This document shows, in pieces, positions 1-5,998 of a stretch of 7,503 nucleotides of DNA. The notes under the pieces were generated by a model. The model worked only from the letters and a program-made list of their open reading frames with translations. It ran no database searches and was not told the DNA's origin. This DNA is from Flavobacterium sp. (lineage in GTDB: Bacteria; Bacteroidota; Bacteroidia; Flavobacteriales; Flavobacteriaceae), in assembly GCA_012032075.1 (NCBI GenBank), contig JAAURU010000176.1, positions 1-7,503 of the forward strand. The letters run 5' to 3'. The translations under genes were made by a program, and so were the position numbers. Each line of letters opens with the position of its first letter. The first letter of the stretch is position 1.

Positions 1-365
1 TTTAGTAGGTATTGAAGAAGAGGATACTATTGAAGATATAAATTGGTTAACATCAAAGATCGTTAATCTAAGAATTTTGCTGATGAAGCTGAAGTAATGA
101 ATTTATCTTTAAAAGATATAAATGGAGAAATGATTGTCGTAAGCCAGTTTACATTACATGCATTAACTAAAAAGGAAATAGACCAAGTTATAGTAAAGCA
201 GCAAAACCAGAAATTGCAGTTCCAATGTATGAGTCGTTTGTGAAACAAATGGAATTTGAATTAGGTAAAAAAATACAAACAGGTCAATTTGGAGCCGATA
301 TGAAAGTAGCTTTAAAAAACGATGGTCCAGTTACCATTATAATAGATACAAAAAATAAAGAATAA
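1..365 (+). pseudogene. dtd: D-aminoacyl-tRNA deacylase, 5' end missing, two frameshifts
   Basis: Dtd removes D-amino acids wrongly attached to tRNA, a cytoplasmic proofreading step. The gene enters from the left edge, so its N-terminus is not visible. Three pieces in three frames join into one Dtd sequence. From base 2 it reads LVGIEEEDTIEDINWLTSKI and on to NLRI. From 79 it reads ADEAEVMNLSLKDING and then VVSQFTLHALTK. From 174 it reads GNRPSYSKAAKPE, then QTGQFGADMKVALKNDGPVT, ending at the stop 363-365. SQFTL and NDGPVT are the hallmark motifs; the Gly-Pro of NDGPVT is the Gly-cisPro element that rejects L-aminoacyl-tRNA. The breaks lie in a T run at 75-78 (four T, five needed) and an A run at 169-173 (five A, six needed). 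Every family motif expected in this part is intact, so sequencing error is at least as likely as a true pseudogene. The next gene starts nine bases after the stop, suggesting one operon. Confidence 0.88.
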
Positions 366-374
366 ATTATTATT

Positions 375-2276
375 ATGAAGATAAAAGTACTCCTGTTTTT
401 TTTAATTACATTATCTGTATTTTCTCAAGATAACTTATCTACACTTACTATTTCAAAAGAGCTTAAAGAAAAAGCAAATAGTGTTGTAAGGCTTCAATTA
501 ATTGAAGTAGTTATAAACTCTCAAAAATCATATAAGATTAAAAAAAAGAAAATTATAACAGTATATAATGAATATGGTTTGAAGAATATTGATGCCATAG
601 AATATTATAGTAATTCAGAAAGTATTTCTAACATGCAAGCAACCATCTATGATTTTGTTGGTAAAGAAATAAAGAAAATAAAAAGAAAAGATTTTGTTGA
701 TCAAAGTGTAGCTGATGGTTTTTCAATTCTTTCAGACAACAGAATGGTTTATTTAGATTACACACCTACACAATATCCTTTTACAATAGTATATGAAAGT
801 GAAGCAGAGAGTCAAAATACGGCTTTCATACCAAGTTGGTATCCTATTGATGATTATTATGAATCAATTGAAAAATCAACATATTCAATCAAGTTTTTAC
901 CTGAATTAGGTTTTAAATATAAAGAGTCTAATTTTAATGGATATAATATTGTTAAAAAAGAAACAGAAAATACACTTACTTATTCTGTGGAAAACCTTGT
1001 TGCTGAAAAAGGGGAAGATTACTCTCCTTCATTTGGTAAAATAGTTCCAAATGTATTATTTAGTTTAGAAAAATTTAATTTAGAAGGTGTTGAAGGAAGC
1101 GCTAAATCATGGGAAGAATATGGGAAATTATGGTATGATAAACTAATTAAAGATGAAACAGAATTAAACCAAGAAACAATAAAAAAAATAACAGATTTAA
1201 CCAAAGACTTAAAAGATCCTATTGAAAAAGCAAAAGTAATTTACAAATACGTACAAGATAAAACAAGATATGTAAGTATTCAACTTGGAATAGGTGGTTG
1301 GAAACCTATGTTAGCTAAAGATGTGGATAGATTAGGATATGGAGATTGTAAAGCTTTATCTAATTATACTAGAATTTTATTAGATAAAGTAGGTGTAAAA
1401 TCATATTATACAGTTATTTATGCAGGAAATGACATGAAAAGTTTTGATAAAGATTTTGTTTCTAAACAAGGAAATCATATTATCCTAACTTTACCATATA
1501 ATGATAAAAACTATTTTTTAGAATGTACAAGTCAAACCAATCCATTTGCCTTTGGAGGAGATTTTACAGATGATAGATATGCCTTAATGATAAAACCTGA
1601 AGGTGGATTTATAGTAAAAACAAACGAATTTAAAACAAACGAAAGTTATCAAAATGCTAAGGGAAGTTATATAATTAATGAAAAAGGTGGTTTAGAAGGA
1701 GTAGTCCAAATAAAATCTGGAGGAATTCAATATGATGACAAACTTTTTTTAGATAGATTAAACGATAAGGAAGAAATTTTAAAACACTATAAAAATAGAT
1801 TTAGTTGGATAAACGGAGTTAAAATTAATAGCTATGAAATAAAAAATAATAGAAACGATATTGAGTTTATCGAAGACTTGAGCATTAGTGCTACAAATTA
1901 TGTTACTAGTGCTAACAATTCTATATATTTTCCAATTAATGTTTTTAATGTAAATTCAAATATTCCAAATAAATATAGAAACAGAAGGAATGACTTTGAA
2001 ATAAAAAGAGGTTATGTAGATATGGATGATATTGAAATCTCTCTTCCAAAAGACTACGAAATTGAATTTTTACCTGAAAATTTGAAAATTGAAAATAAAT
2101 TTGGAAATTACACGATTGAAATAGTAAAAGTTGAAAACAGTAAAGTAAATTTTAAAAGAACTTTAATTATAAATAAAGGTAACTACAAAAAAGAAGAGTA
2201 TGAAGAGTATAGACTATTTAGAGAACAAATAGCTAAAAATGACAACTCTAAAATAGTGCTAACAAAAAAAATATAA
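375..2276 (+). CDS. Exported DUF3857 / transglutaminase-like protein
   Basis: The 633-residue product starts with a signal peptide, MKIKVLLFFLITLSVFSQ, with likely cleavage near Ser17/Gln18, so it should be exported to the periplasm or beyond. Residues from about 50 to 230 match the style of the DUF3857 beta-rich domain common in Bacteroidota. A transglutaminase-like core follows at about 280-390. Its signatures are YGDCKALSNY with Cys325, GNHIILTLP with His368, and LECTSQTNPF with Glu383 where the classic triad has Asp. The Cys-His pair suggests an active thiol peptidase or transglutaminase fold, but substrate and role are unknown. The C-terminal 240 residues look beta-rich, and DUF3858 is possible. 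The start is the first ATG after the dtd stop and gives the signal peptide directly. The stop is two bases before the next gene, a related protein, so the two are probably co-expressed. The length is ordinary for such proteins. Confidence 0.85.
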   Translation: MKIKVLLFFLITLSVFSQDNLSTLTISKELKEKANSVVRLQLIEVVINSQKSYKIKKKKIITVYNEYGLKNIDAIEYYSNSESISNMQATIYDFVGKEIKKIKRKDFVDQSVADGFSILSDNRMVYLDYTPTQYPFTIVYESEAESQNTAFIPSWYPIDDYYESIEKSTYSIKFLPELGFKYKESNFNGYNIVKKETENTLTYSVENLVAEKGEDYSPSFGKIVPNVLFSLEKFNLEGVEGSAKSWEEYGKLWYDKLIKDETELNQETIKKITDLTKDLKDPIEKAKVIYKYVQDKTRYVSIQLGIGGWKPMLAKDVDRLGYGDCKALSNYTRILLDKVGVKSYYTVIYAGNDMKSFDKDFVSKQGNHIILTLPYNDKNYFLECTSQTNPFAFGGDFTDDRYALMIKPEGGFIVKTNEFKTNESYQNAKGSYIINEKGGLEGVVQIKSGGIQYDDKLFLDRLNDKEEILKHYKNRFSWINGVKINSYEIKNNRNDIEFIEDLSISATNYVTSANNSIYFPINVFNVNSNIPNKYRNRRNDFEIKRGYVDMDDIEISLPKDYEIEFLPENLKIENKFGNYTIEIVKVENSKVNFKRTLIINKGNYKKEEYEEYRLFREQIAKNDNSKIVLTKKI

Positions 2277-2278
2277 GT

Positions 2279-3277
2279 ATGCAATTGAACACTTTAAAAA
2301 TCATTTTATTTACTACATTATTTACAGTAAATGTATTTTCTCAAAAATATGAACTAGGAGAAGTAACCATAGATGAATTAAAAGAGAAAGTACATCCTAT
2401 AGATTCATCTGCAGTTGCAGCGGTATTATTTAAAAAAGGAGAAACAAGATTTAATTTAGATACAGAAGGTAATTGGACAATCTTAACAGAAATAAAATAC
2501 AAAATAAAAATTTATAAAAAGGAAGGCTTAGATTATGCAAATAAAGTAGTGGCATACTATGTTGGAGGTTTTAGAAATGAAACCCTTAATTTTAAAAATG
2601 AAGTTACTTACAATTTAGTTAATGGGAAAGTCGAAAAAACTAAATTAAAGTCAGATGGTGAATTCAAAGAAGATATTACTGAAGATTATAAAAGTAAAAA
2701 AATAACAATGCCTCAAGTTAAAGAAGGTTCAATTGTAGAGTATTCTTATACTTTGAAATCTCCTTATATAAACACTTTTAACGATTGGTATTTTCAAGGG
2801 GATATACCTTATAATCATGTTGAATATGATGTTTATTTACCTGAATATTTTAAATATAGAAGTGTTATAACAGGATATGAAAAAGTAAATATTCAAGATA
2901 GAGCTATTACAACAGGAAGTTTTCAAGAGCAAAAATATACTTATGCTATCGATAATGTTCCTTCATTAAAAGAAGAAAGTAACATAATAAATATTGATAA
3001 TTACACCTCTATTTTAAAATATGAATTAGCTTCGATTAATTACCCAAATCAACCTATTAAGAATATTGCCATTACTTGGGATGATGTTGTAAAATCAATT
3101 TATGAAAGTGATTATTTTGGTAGTGAATTAAAAAGTAAATCTTATTTTGAAGATGACTTAAATACTATCATTGGAGATTTAAAAACGAATAATGAAAAAA
3201 TTGCTGCTATTTTTAGCTTTGTCAAAAATAGAATGACATGGAATCAAAAATATGGAGTTTATACAATGATGGAGTAA
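2279..3277 (+). CDS. Second exported DUF3857 protein, N-terminal piece (frameshifted gene)
   Basis: This is the first part of a gene that continues in another frame to 4224. It begins two bases after the previous stop with a signal peptide, MQLNTLKIILFTTLFTVNVF, followed by Ser-Gln, so the product is exported. The region from about residue 50 to 250 resembles DUF3857 and is paralogous in layout to the upstream protein: stretches such as MPQVKEGSIVEYSYTLKSPY and WYFQGDIPYNHVEYDVYLPE match the family pattern. The frame reaches RMTWNQKYGVYT and then runs into a stop at 3275-3277 after only three unrelated residues. One extra A in the run at 3265-3266 would change this to YGVYTNDGVKKAY and join it to the downstream piece, giving one protein of about 648 residues. 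I read this as one gene with a sequence error or a recent mutation, not as two genes. Confidence 0.82.
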   Translation: MQLNTLKIILFTTLFTVNVFSQKYELGEVTIDELKEKVHPIDSSAVAAVLFKKGETRFNLDTEGNWTILTEIKYKIKIYKKEGLDYANKVVAYYVGGFRNETLNFKNEVTYNLVNGKVEKTKLKSDGEFKEDITEDYKSKKITMPQVKEGSIVEYSYTLKSPYINTFNDWYFQGDIPYNHVEYDVYLPEYFKYRSVITGYEKVNIQDRAITTGSFQEQKYTYAIDNVPSLKEESNIINIDNYTSILKYELASINYPNQPIKNIAITWDDVVKSIYESDYFGSELKSKSYFEDDLNTIIGDLKTNNEKIAAIFSFVKNRMTWNQKYGVYTMME

Positions 3278-4224
3278 AAAAAGCCTATAAGCAAAAAACG
3301 GGTAATGTATCTGAAATCAATTTAATGTTAACAGCAATGTTAAAATATGCTGGTATAGAAGCTAACCCAGTTTTATTGAGTACAAGACAAAACGGTATTG
3401 CAATGTTTCCTAATAGGACAGCTTTTAATTATGTTGTTGCAGGTATTGAAGTTCAAGATAACGTACTCCTTTTAGATGCAACAAGTAAAAATGCAATTAT
3501 AAATTTATTGCCATTAAGAGCTGTAAATTGGAATGGCAGAATCGTTAGAGAAAGAGGGAGTTCAAACGTAATCGATCTTTTAAATGTTCCTACTTCAAAA
3601 GACAACATTATAGTTTTAGGAGAAATAAAAGAGAATGGTAAAGTCGAAGGGAAATTAAGAAGACAATTAACTGATTATAATGCTTTTATTCAACGAGATA
3701 ATTATGCTGCTCTTTCAGAAGATAGTTATATTGAGCGTATGGAAAATACTTATAAAGGACTAAATATTGAAGAATATAAAGCAGATAATATGAAAGATTT
3801 ATACAAGCCAGTTGTTGAAACCTATTCATTTAGTCACGACAATTCCATAGAAGTTATAGGCGATAAAATGTATGTTAGTCCTTTGTTGTTTTTTACAGAA
3901 GATGAAAATCCATACAAATTAGATAATAGAAAATATCCTGTAGATTTTAATTTTCCATATAAAGATACTTATAGCATTTCAATAAAAATACCTGATGGTT
4001 ATGAAGTTGAATTTTTACCAGCACCTATAAGTTTAGCAATGGAAAATAATGAAGCTGCTTTTAAATATATTATTTCTTCTGCAAATAATAACATCCAGTT
4101 AAGTGTTAGCTTTGATATCAACACATTTTACATTCCAGCAGATGGTTATCAAGCTTTAAAAGGATTTTATAAAATGCTTGTTGAAAAAGAAAAAGAAAAA
4201 GTAATTCTTAAAAAGAAAGCTTAA
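3238..4224 (+). CDS. Second exported DUF3857 protein, C-terminal piece with degenerate transglutaminase core
   Basis: This frame continues the gene starting at 2279. Real family sequence begins near 3266; the ATG at 3238 and the next eight codons are the upstream coding sequence read out of frame, so it is not a genuine start. The piece holds the transglutaminase-like fold, but the active site is lost. Where the upstream paralogue has YGDCKAL, this one has TGNVSEI, so the Cys position is Val (residue 344 of the joined protein). The His position appears to be Tyr385 in AFNYVVAG, while Asp400 in LLLDATS is kept. It probably has no thiol catalysis and may bind a ligand or partner. The C-terminal part is beta-rich and ends in a Lys/Glu-rich tail. 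The stop lies one base before the mazG-like ATG, which supports an operon. Confidence 0.82.
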   Translation: MESKIWSLYNDGVKKAYKQKTGNVSEINLMLTAMLKYAGIEANPVLLSTRQNGIAMFPNRTAFNYVVAGIEVQDNVLLLDATSKNAIINLLPLRAVNWNGRIVRERGSSNVIDLLNVPTSKDNIIVLGEIKENGKVEGKLRRQLTDYNAFIQRDNYAALSEDSYIERMENTYKGLNIEEYKADNMKDLYKPVVETYSFSHDNSIEVIGDKMYVSPLLFFTEDENPYKLDNRKYPVDFNFPYKDTYSISIKIPDGYEVEFLPAPISLAMENNEAAFKYIISSANNNIQLSVSFDINTFYIPADGYQALKGFYKMLVEKEKEKVILKKKA

Positions 4225-4225
4225 T

Positions 4226-4522
4226 ATGAACTTACAAAACGCCCAGCAAGAAGTCGATAATTGGATAAAAACTCATGGTGTTCGTTATTTTAACGAATTA
4301 ACAAATATGGCTCAACTTACAGAAGAAGTAGGTGAAGTAGCGCGTATTATTGCTCGTCGCTATGGAGAACAATCTGAAAAAGAATCAGATAAAAATAAAG
4401 ATTTAGGAGAAGAATTAGCCGATGTAATTTTTGTTGTTTTGTGTTTAGCCAATCAAACAGGAGTGGATTTACAAGCAGCTTTCAATAAGAAAATGGACAT
4501 AAAAACAAAAAAGAGATCATGA
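4226..4522 (+). CDS. MazG-type nucleotide pyrophosphohydrolase (small, single domain)
   Basis: Proteins of this fold split nucleoside triphosphates into monophosphate and pyrophosphate in the cytoplasm, often to clear non-canonical nucleotides; the exact substrate here is unknown. The metal-binding pattern is visible: EEVGE at residues 33-37 and ELAD at 63-66, matching the EExxE and ExxD motifs of all-alpha NTP pyrophosphatases. The N-terminal QNAQQEVDNWIKTHGVRYF and the segment around GEVARIIARRYGEQSEKES are typical of the short Bacteroidota form. The frame as given ends at 4522 with KTKKRS. Removing one A from the run at 4507-4512 gives KTKRDHDRHHNNEKLK and a stop at 4551-4553, which I recall as the usual tail of this family, for a total of 108 residues. 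The true gene is therefore probably 4226-4553. It starts one base after the preceding stop and is likely translated from the same message. Confidence 0.87.
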   Translation: MNLQNAQQEVDNWIKTHGVRYFNELTNMAQLTEEVGEVARIIARRYGEQSEKESDKNKDLGEELADVIFVVLCLANQTGVDLQAAFNKKMDIKTKKRS

Positions 4523-4557
4523 CCGTCATCATAATAACGAAAAACTTAAATAGAAAC

Positions 4558-4630
4558 TGTATAGTGTATTTTAGTATATTGTAAAATGTTATAAAAATAC
4601 TCAGATACTAAATACAGAATACAATATACA
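4558..4630. repeat. Imperfect inverted repeat of 7-base units before aroA
   Basis: The outer arms TGTATAGTGTATT (4558-4570) and AATACAATATACA (4618-4630) are complementary at 12 of 13 positions. A further inner pair, TTAGTAT (4571-4577) and ATACTAA (4606-4612), is also complementary. The right half (about 4597-4630) has a 7-base rhythm of ATAC-containing units, such as AAATACA and GAATACA; the left half carries the complementary version with TGTATTT-like units. The segment fills nearly all of the space between the repaired mazG-like stop and the aroA start. It could fold as a long hairpin in the transcript or be a decayed mobile repeat. No promoter of the Bacteroidota type is visible here, so aroA probably depends on read-through. 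Confidence 0.65.
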
Positions 4631-4640
4631 ATTTTTAAAA

Positions 4641-5873
4641 ATGAATTTAAATTTAAAAAAATCAACTGTAAGTAAAAAATCCACAGTTAGTGTTACTGGG
4701 TCTAAATCTGAAACCAATAGACTGTTACTTTTACAAGCCTTATATCCAAATATTACATTAGAGAACATTTCAAAATCTGATGATTCAGATGCCATGCAAA
4801 TGGCTTTGATTTCAAATGATAATATAATTGACATCCATCATGCAGGAACAGCGATGCGTTTTCTTACTGCCTATTTTTCAATTCAAGTAGGAAAAGATAC
4901 TGTGCTTACAGGGTCAAGTAGAATGCAAGAACGACCTATAAAAATTTTGGTTGAAGCCTTACAACAATTAGGGGTTGAAATTACATACGAAAAAAACGAA
5001 GGTTTTCCACCTATTAAAATTAAAGGAAAAAAAATAACACAAAATAAAGTTACTTTAAAGGCTGATGTGAGTAGCCAATACATTTCAGCATTACTATTAA
5101 TAGCTCCAAAATTAGAAAACGGATTAGAATTGACTCTCGAAGGAGAAATTACTTCTATTCCTTATATCAATATGACATTGGCTTTGCTTCATGAAATTGG
5201 AGTAAAAACTACATTTGCAGGAAATAAAATTACCGTTTCTCATGCTGAACTCGTTTCAGCATCTAAATTAACCATTGAATCAGACTGGTCTTCTGCATCT
5301 TATTTTTATTCAATTGTTGCTTTGTCTGAAATTGGAACTCAAATAACACTGACAAGTTACAAAGCAAATAGTTTGCAAGGAGATTCTGTTTTGAAAACTA
5401 TTTATAAAGATTTTGGAATACAAACTACTTTTAATAACAACAATTCAATTACAATTTCTAAAGTCGCACAACATAACTCGCAACCCATAACTCACAACTT
5501 AAAAAATAGCCCCGATATCGCGCAAACTATTGCAGTTACAGTTTTTGGTTTAGGAATGGAATGTCATTTAACAGGATTGCACACTTTAAAGATTAAAGAA
5601 ACCGATCGTTTAGAAGCTTTAAAAACTGAACTTTCAAAATTTGGAGCTCAAATTTCGGTTACTAATGATAGTCTTTCTTTAAAAAAGTCAAATAGTTTTA
5701 ACAAAAACGTGGCTGTGGCAACCTATCAAGATCATAGAATGGCTATGGCTTTTGCTCCTTTAGCATTAAAAACAACATTAGTTATTAATGAAGCAAATGT
5801 TGTTTCAAAATCATTCCCTACTTTTTGGGAGGATTTGAAAAGTATAGGGTTTGAAATGGATGAAACCAAGTAA
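4641..5873 (+). CDS. aroA: 3-phosphoshikimate 1-carboxyvinyltransferase (EPSP synthase)
   Basis: AroA joins phosphoenolpyruvate to shikimate 3-phosphate, the sixth step of the shikimate pathway, in the cytoplasm. The 410 residues carry the family landmarks in order: GSKSETNR (Lys22, Ser23, Arg27), HAGTAMRF (67-74), QERPI (Arg98), DVSSQY (Ser144, Ser145, Gln146), SPDIAQT with the likely catalytic Asp292, IKETDRLEAL (Glu320, Arg323), DHRMAMAFA (His365, Arg366) and the C-terminal SKSFP with Lys390. All expected catalytic and substrate-binding positions are present, so the enzyme should be active. The length is slightly below the 427 residues of the E. coli enzyme. Two short stretches, residues 201-208 and 276-287, are encoded by repeat DNA that otherwise occurs between genes (see separate entries). 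The ATG at 4641 puts the first motif at the normal distance from the start. A weak hairpin and the queA promoter follow. Confidence 0.96.
   Translation: MNLNLKKSTVSKKSTVSVTGSKSETNRLLLLQALYPNITLENISKSDDSDAMQMALISNDNIIDIHHAGTAMRFLTAYFSIQVGKDTVLTGSSRMQERPIKILVEALQQLGVEITYEKNEGFPPIKIKGKKITQNKVTLKADVSSQYISALLLIAPKLENGLELTLEGEITSIPYINMTLALLHEIGVKTTFAGNKITVSHAELVSASKLTIESDWSSASYFYSIVALSEIGTQITLTSYKANSLQGDSVLKTIYKDFGIQTTFNNNNSITISKVAQHNSQPITHNLKNSPDIAQTIAVTVFGLGMECHLTGLHTLKIKETDRLEALKTELSKFGAQISVTNDSLSLKKSNSFNKNVAVATYQDHRMAMAFAPLALKTTLVINEANVVSKSFPTFWEDLKSIGFEMDETK
5240..5263. repeat. Palindromic CATGCTGA-type repeat inside aroA
   Basis: The arms ATGCTGAA (5242-5249) and TTCAGCAT (5255-5262) are perfectly complementary around a five-base loop, CTCGT. 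Read in the aroA frame it encodes HAELVSAS (residues 201-208), in a segment between a beta strand (NKITV) and the conserved SDWSSASYF region. The same element in a diverged form lies between queA and kynU at 7125-7147, sharing 17 of the first 22 positions. From memory, palindromes of this type are frequent in intergenic DNA of flavobacteria; this was not searched. Confidence 0.7.
5467..5501 (+). repeat. Five 7-base units inside aroA
   Basis: Five consecutive 7-base units share an AAC core; the second and fourth are TAACTCG and TAACTCA. Because 7 is not a multiple of 3, the peptide repeats only every 21 bases, visible as His-Asn at residues 278-279 and again at 285-286. The stretch encodes residues 276-287 just before the conserved SPDIAQT motif, probably a surface loop. 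It resembles the arrays found upstream of aroA, queA and kynU. Confidence 0.6.
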
Positions 5874-5875
5874 AC

Positions 5876-5904
5876 AAAGGTTTTATTAAAATAAAACACT
5901 TTTT
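5876..5904 (+). terminator. Possible weak terminator after aroA
   Basis: Three bases after the aroA stop, GTTTTAT (5880-5886) pairs with ATAAAAC (5891-5897) around a TAAA loop. The stem can be extended by AAAG (5876-5879) with CTTT (5899-5902) around one bulged A. A T run follows at 5900-5904. The stem is almost all A-T, so termination may be partial, and the queA promoter starts directly after it. Confidence 0.4.
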
Positions 5905-5906
5905 AC

Positions 5907-5938
5907 TTGACAACCCCTATTTCACAATCGTATATTTG
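5907..5938 (+). promoter_or_regulatory. Bacteroidota-type promoter for queA
   Basis: TTG at 5907-5909 (followed by AC) is a -33 element and TATATTTG at 5931-5938 matches the -7 consensus TAnnTTTG exactly, with a 21-base spacer. Transcription should begin at about 5943-5947, giving a leader of roughly 55 bases before the queA ATG. The match is to the primary sigma factor consensus known from Bacteroides and Flavobacterium. Confidence 0.8.
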
Positions 5939-5962
5939 CAACCGTTTTAGGAGTTGATAAAA

Positions 5963-5990
5963 TTCTAACTTCTAACTTCTAACCTCTAAT
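5963..5990 (+). repeat. 7-base tandem array in the queA leader
   Basis: TTCTAAC occurs three times without interruption (5963-5983) and is followed by one variant, CTCTAAT (5984-5990). The array lies between the predicted transcription start and the queA ATG at 5999, so it would be part of the 5' untranslated region and close to the ribosome-binding zone. No Shine-Dalgarno sequence is seen at the usual distance. Confidence 0.75.
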
Positions 5991-5998
5991 TTTTACTT

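Noticed and set aside
63..248. Minus-strand open frame of 61 codons
   Set aside because: It lies wholly opposite dtd, where repaired + strand sequence carries clear family motifs; its translation shows no recognisable pattern.
1019..1204. Minus-strand open frame inside the first DUF3857 gene
   Set aside because: Shadow of a well-supported coding region; no start context or recognised motif.
3238..3265. ATG at 3238 as a genuine start of a separate gene
   Set aside because: The first nine codons duplicate, out of frame, sequence that is clearly coding in the upstream frame; the protein makes sense only when joined to it.
3255..3280. Programmed ribosomal frameshift in the second DUF3857 gene
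   Set aside because: No slippery heptamer or obvious following structure at the junction, and three similar single-base defects lie nearby in unrelated genes.
4523..4640. Promoter for aroA
   Set aside because: No TAnnTTTG box with an upstream TTG could be found; read-through from the mazG-like gene is the simpler reading.
4601..4834. Minus-strand open frame across the aroA start
   Set aside because: It covers the repeat-rich leader and the conserved GSKSETNR region of aroA; no independent support.
4883..5083. Minus-strand open frame inside aroA
   Set aside because: Opposite conserved AroA motifs (QERPI, SSQY); no sign of a real protein.
5963..5990. CRISPR-like array
   Set aside because: Units are only 7 bases long and directly adjacent, without spacers; no cas genes in the window.
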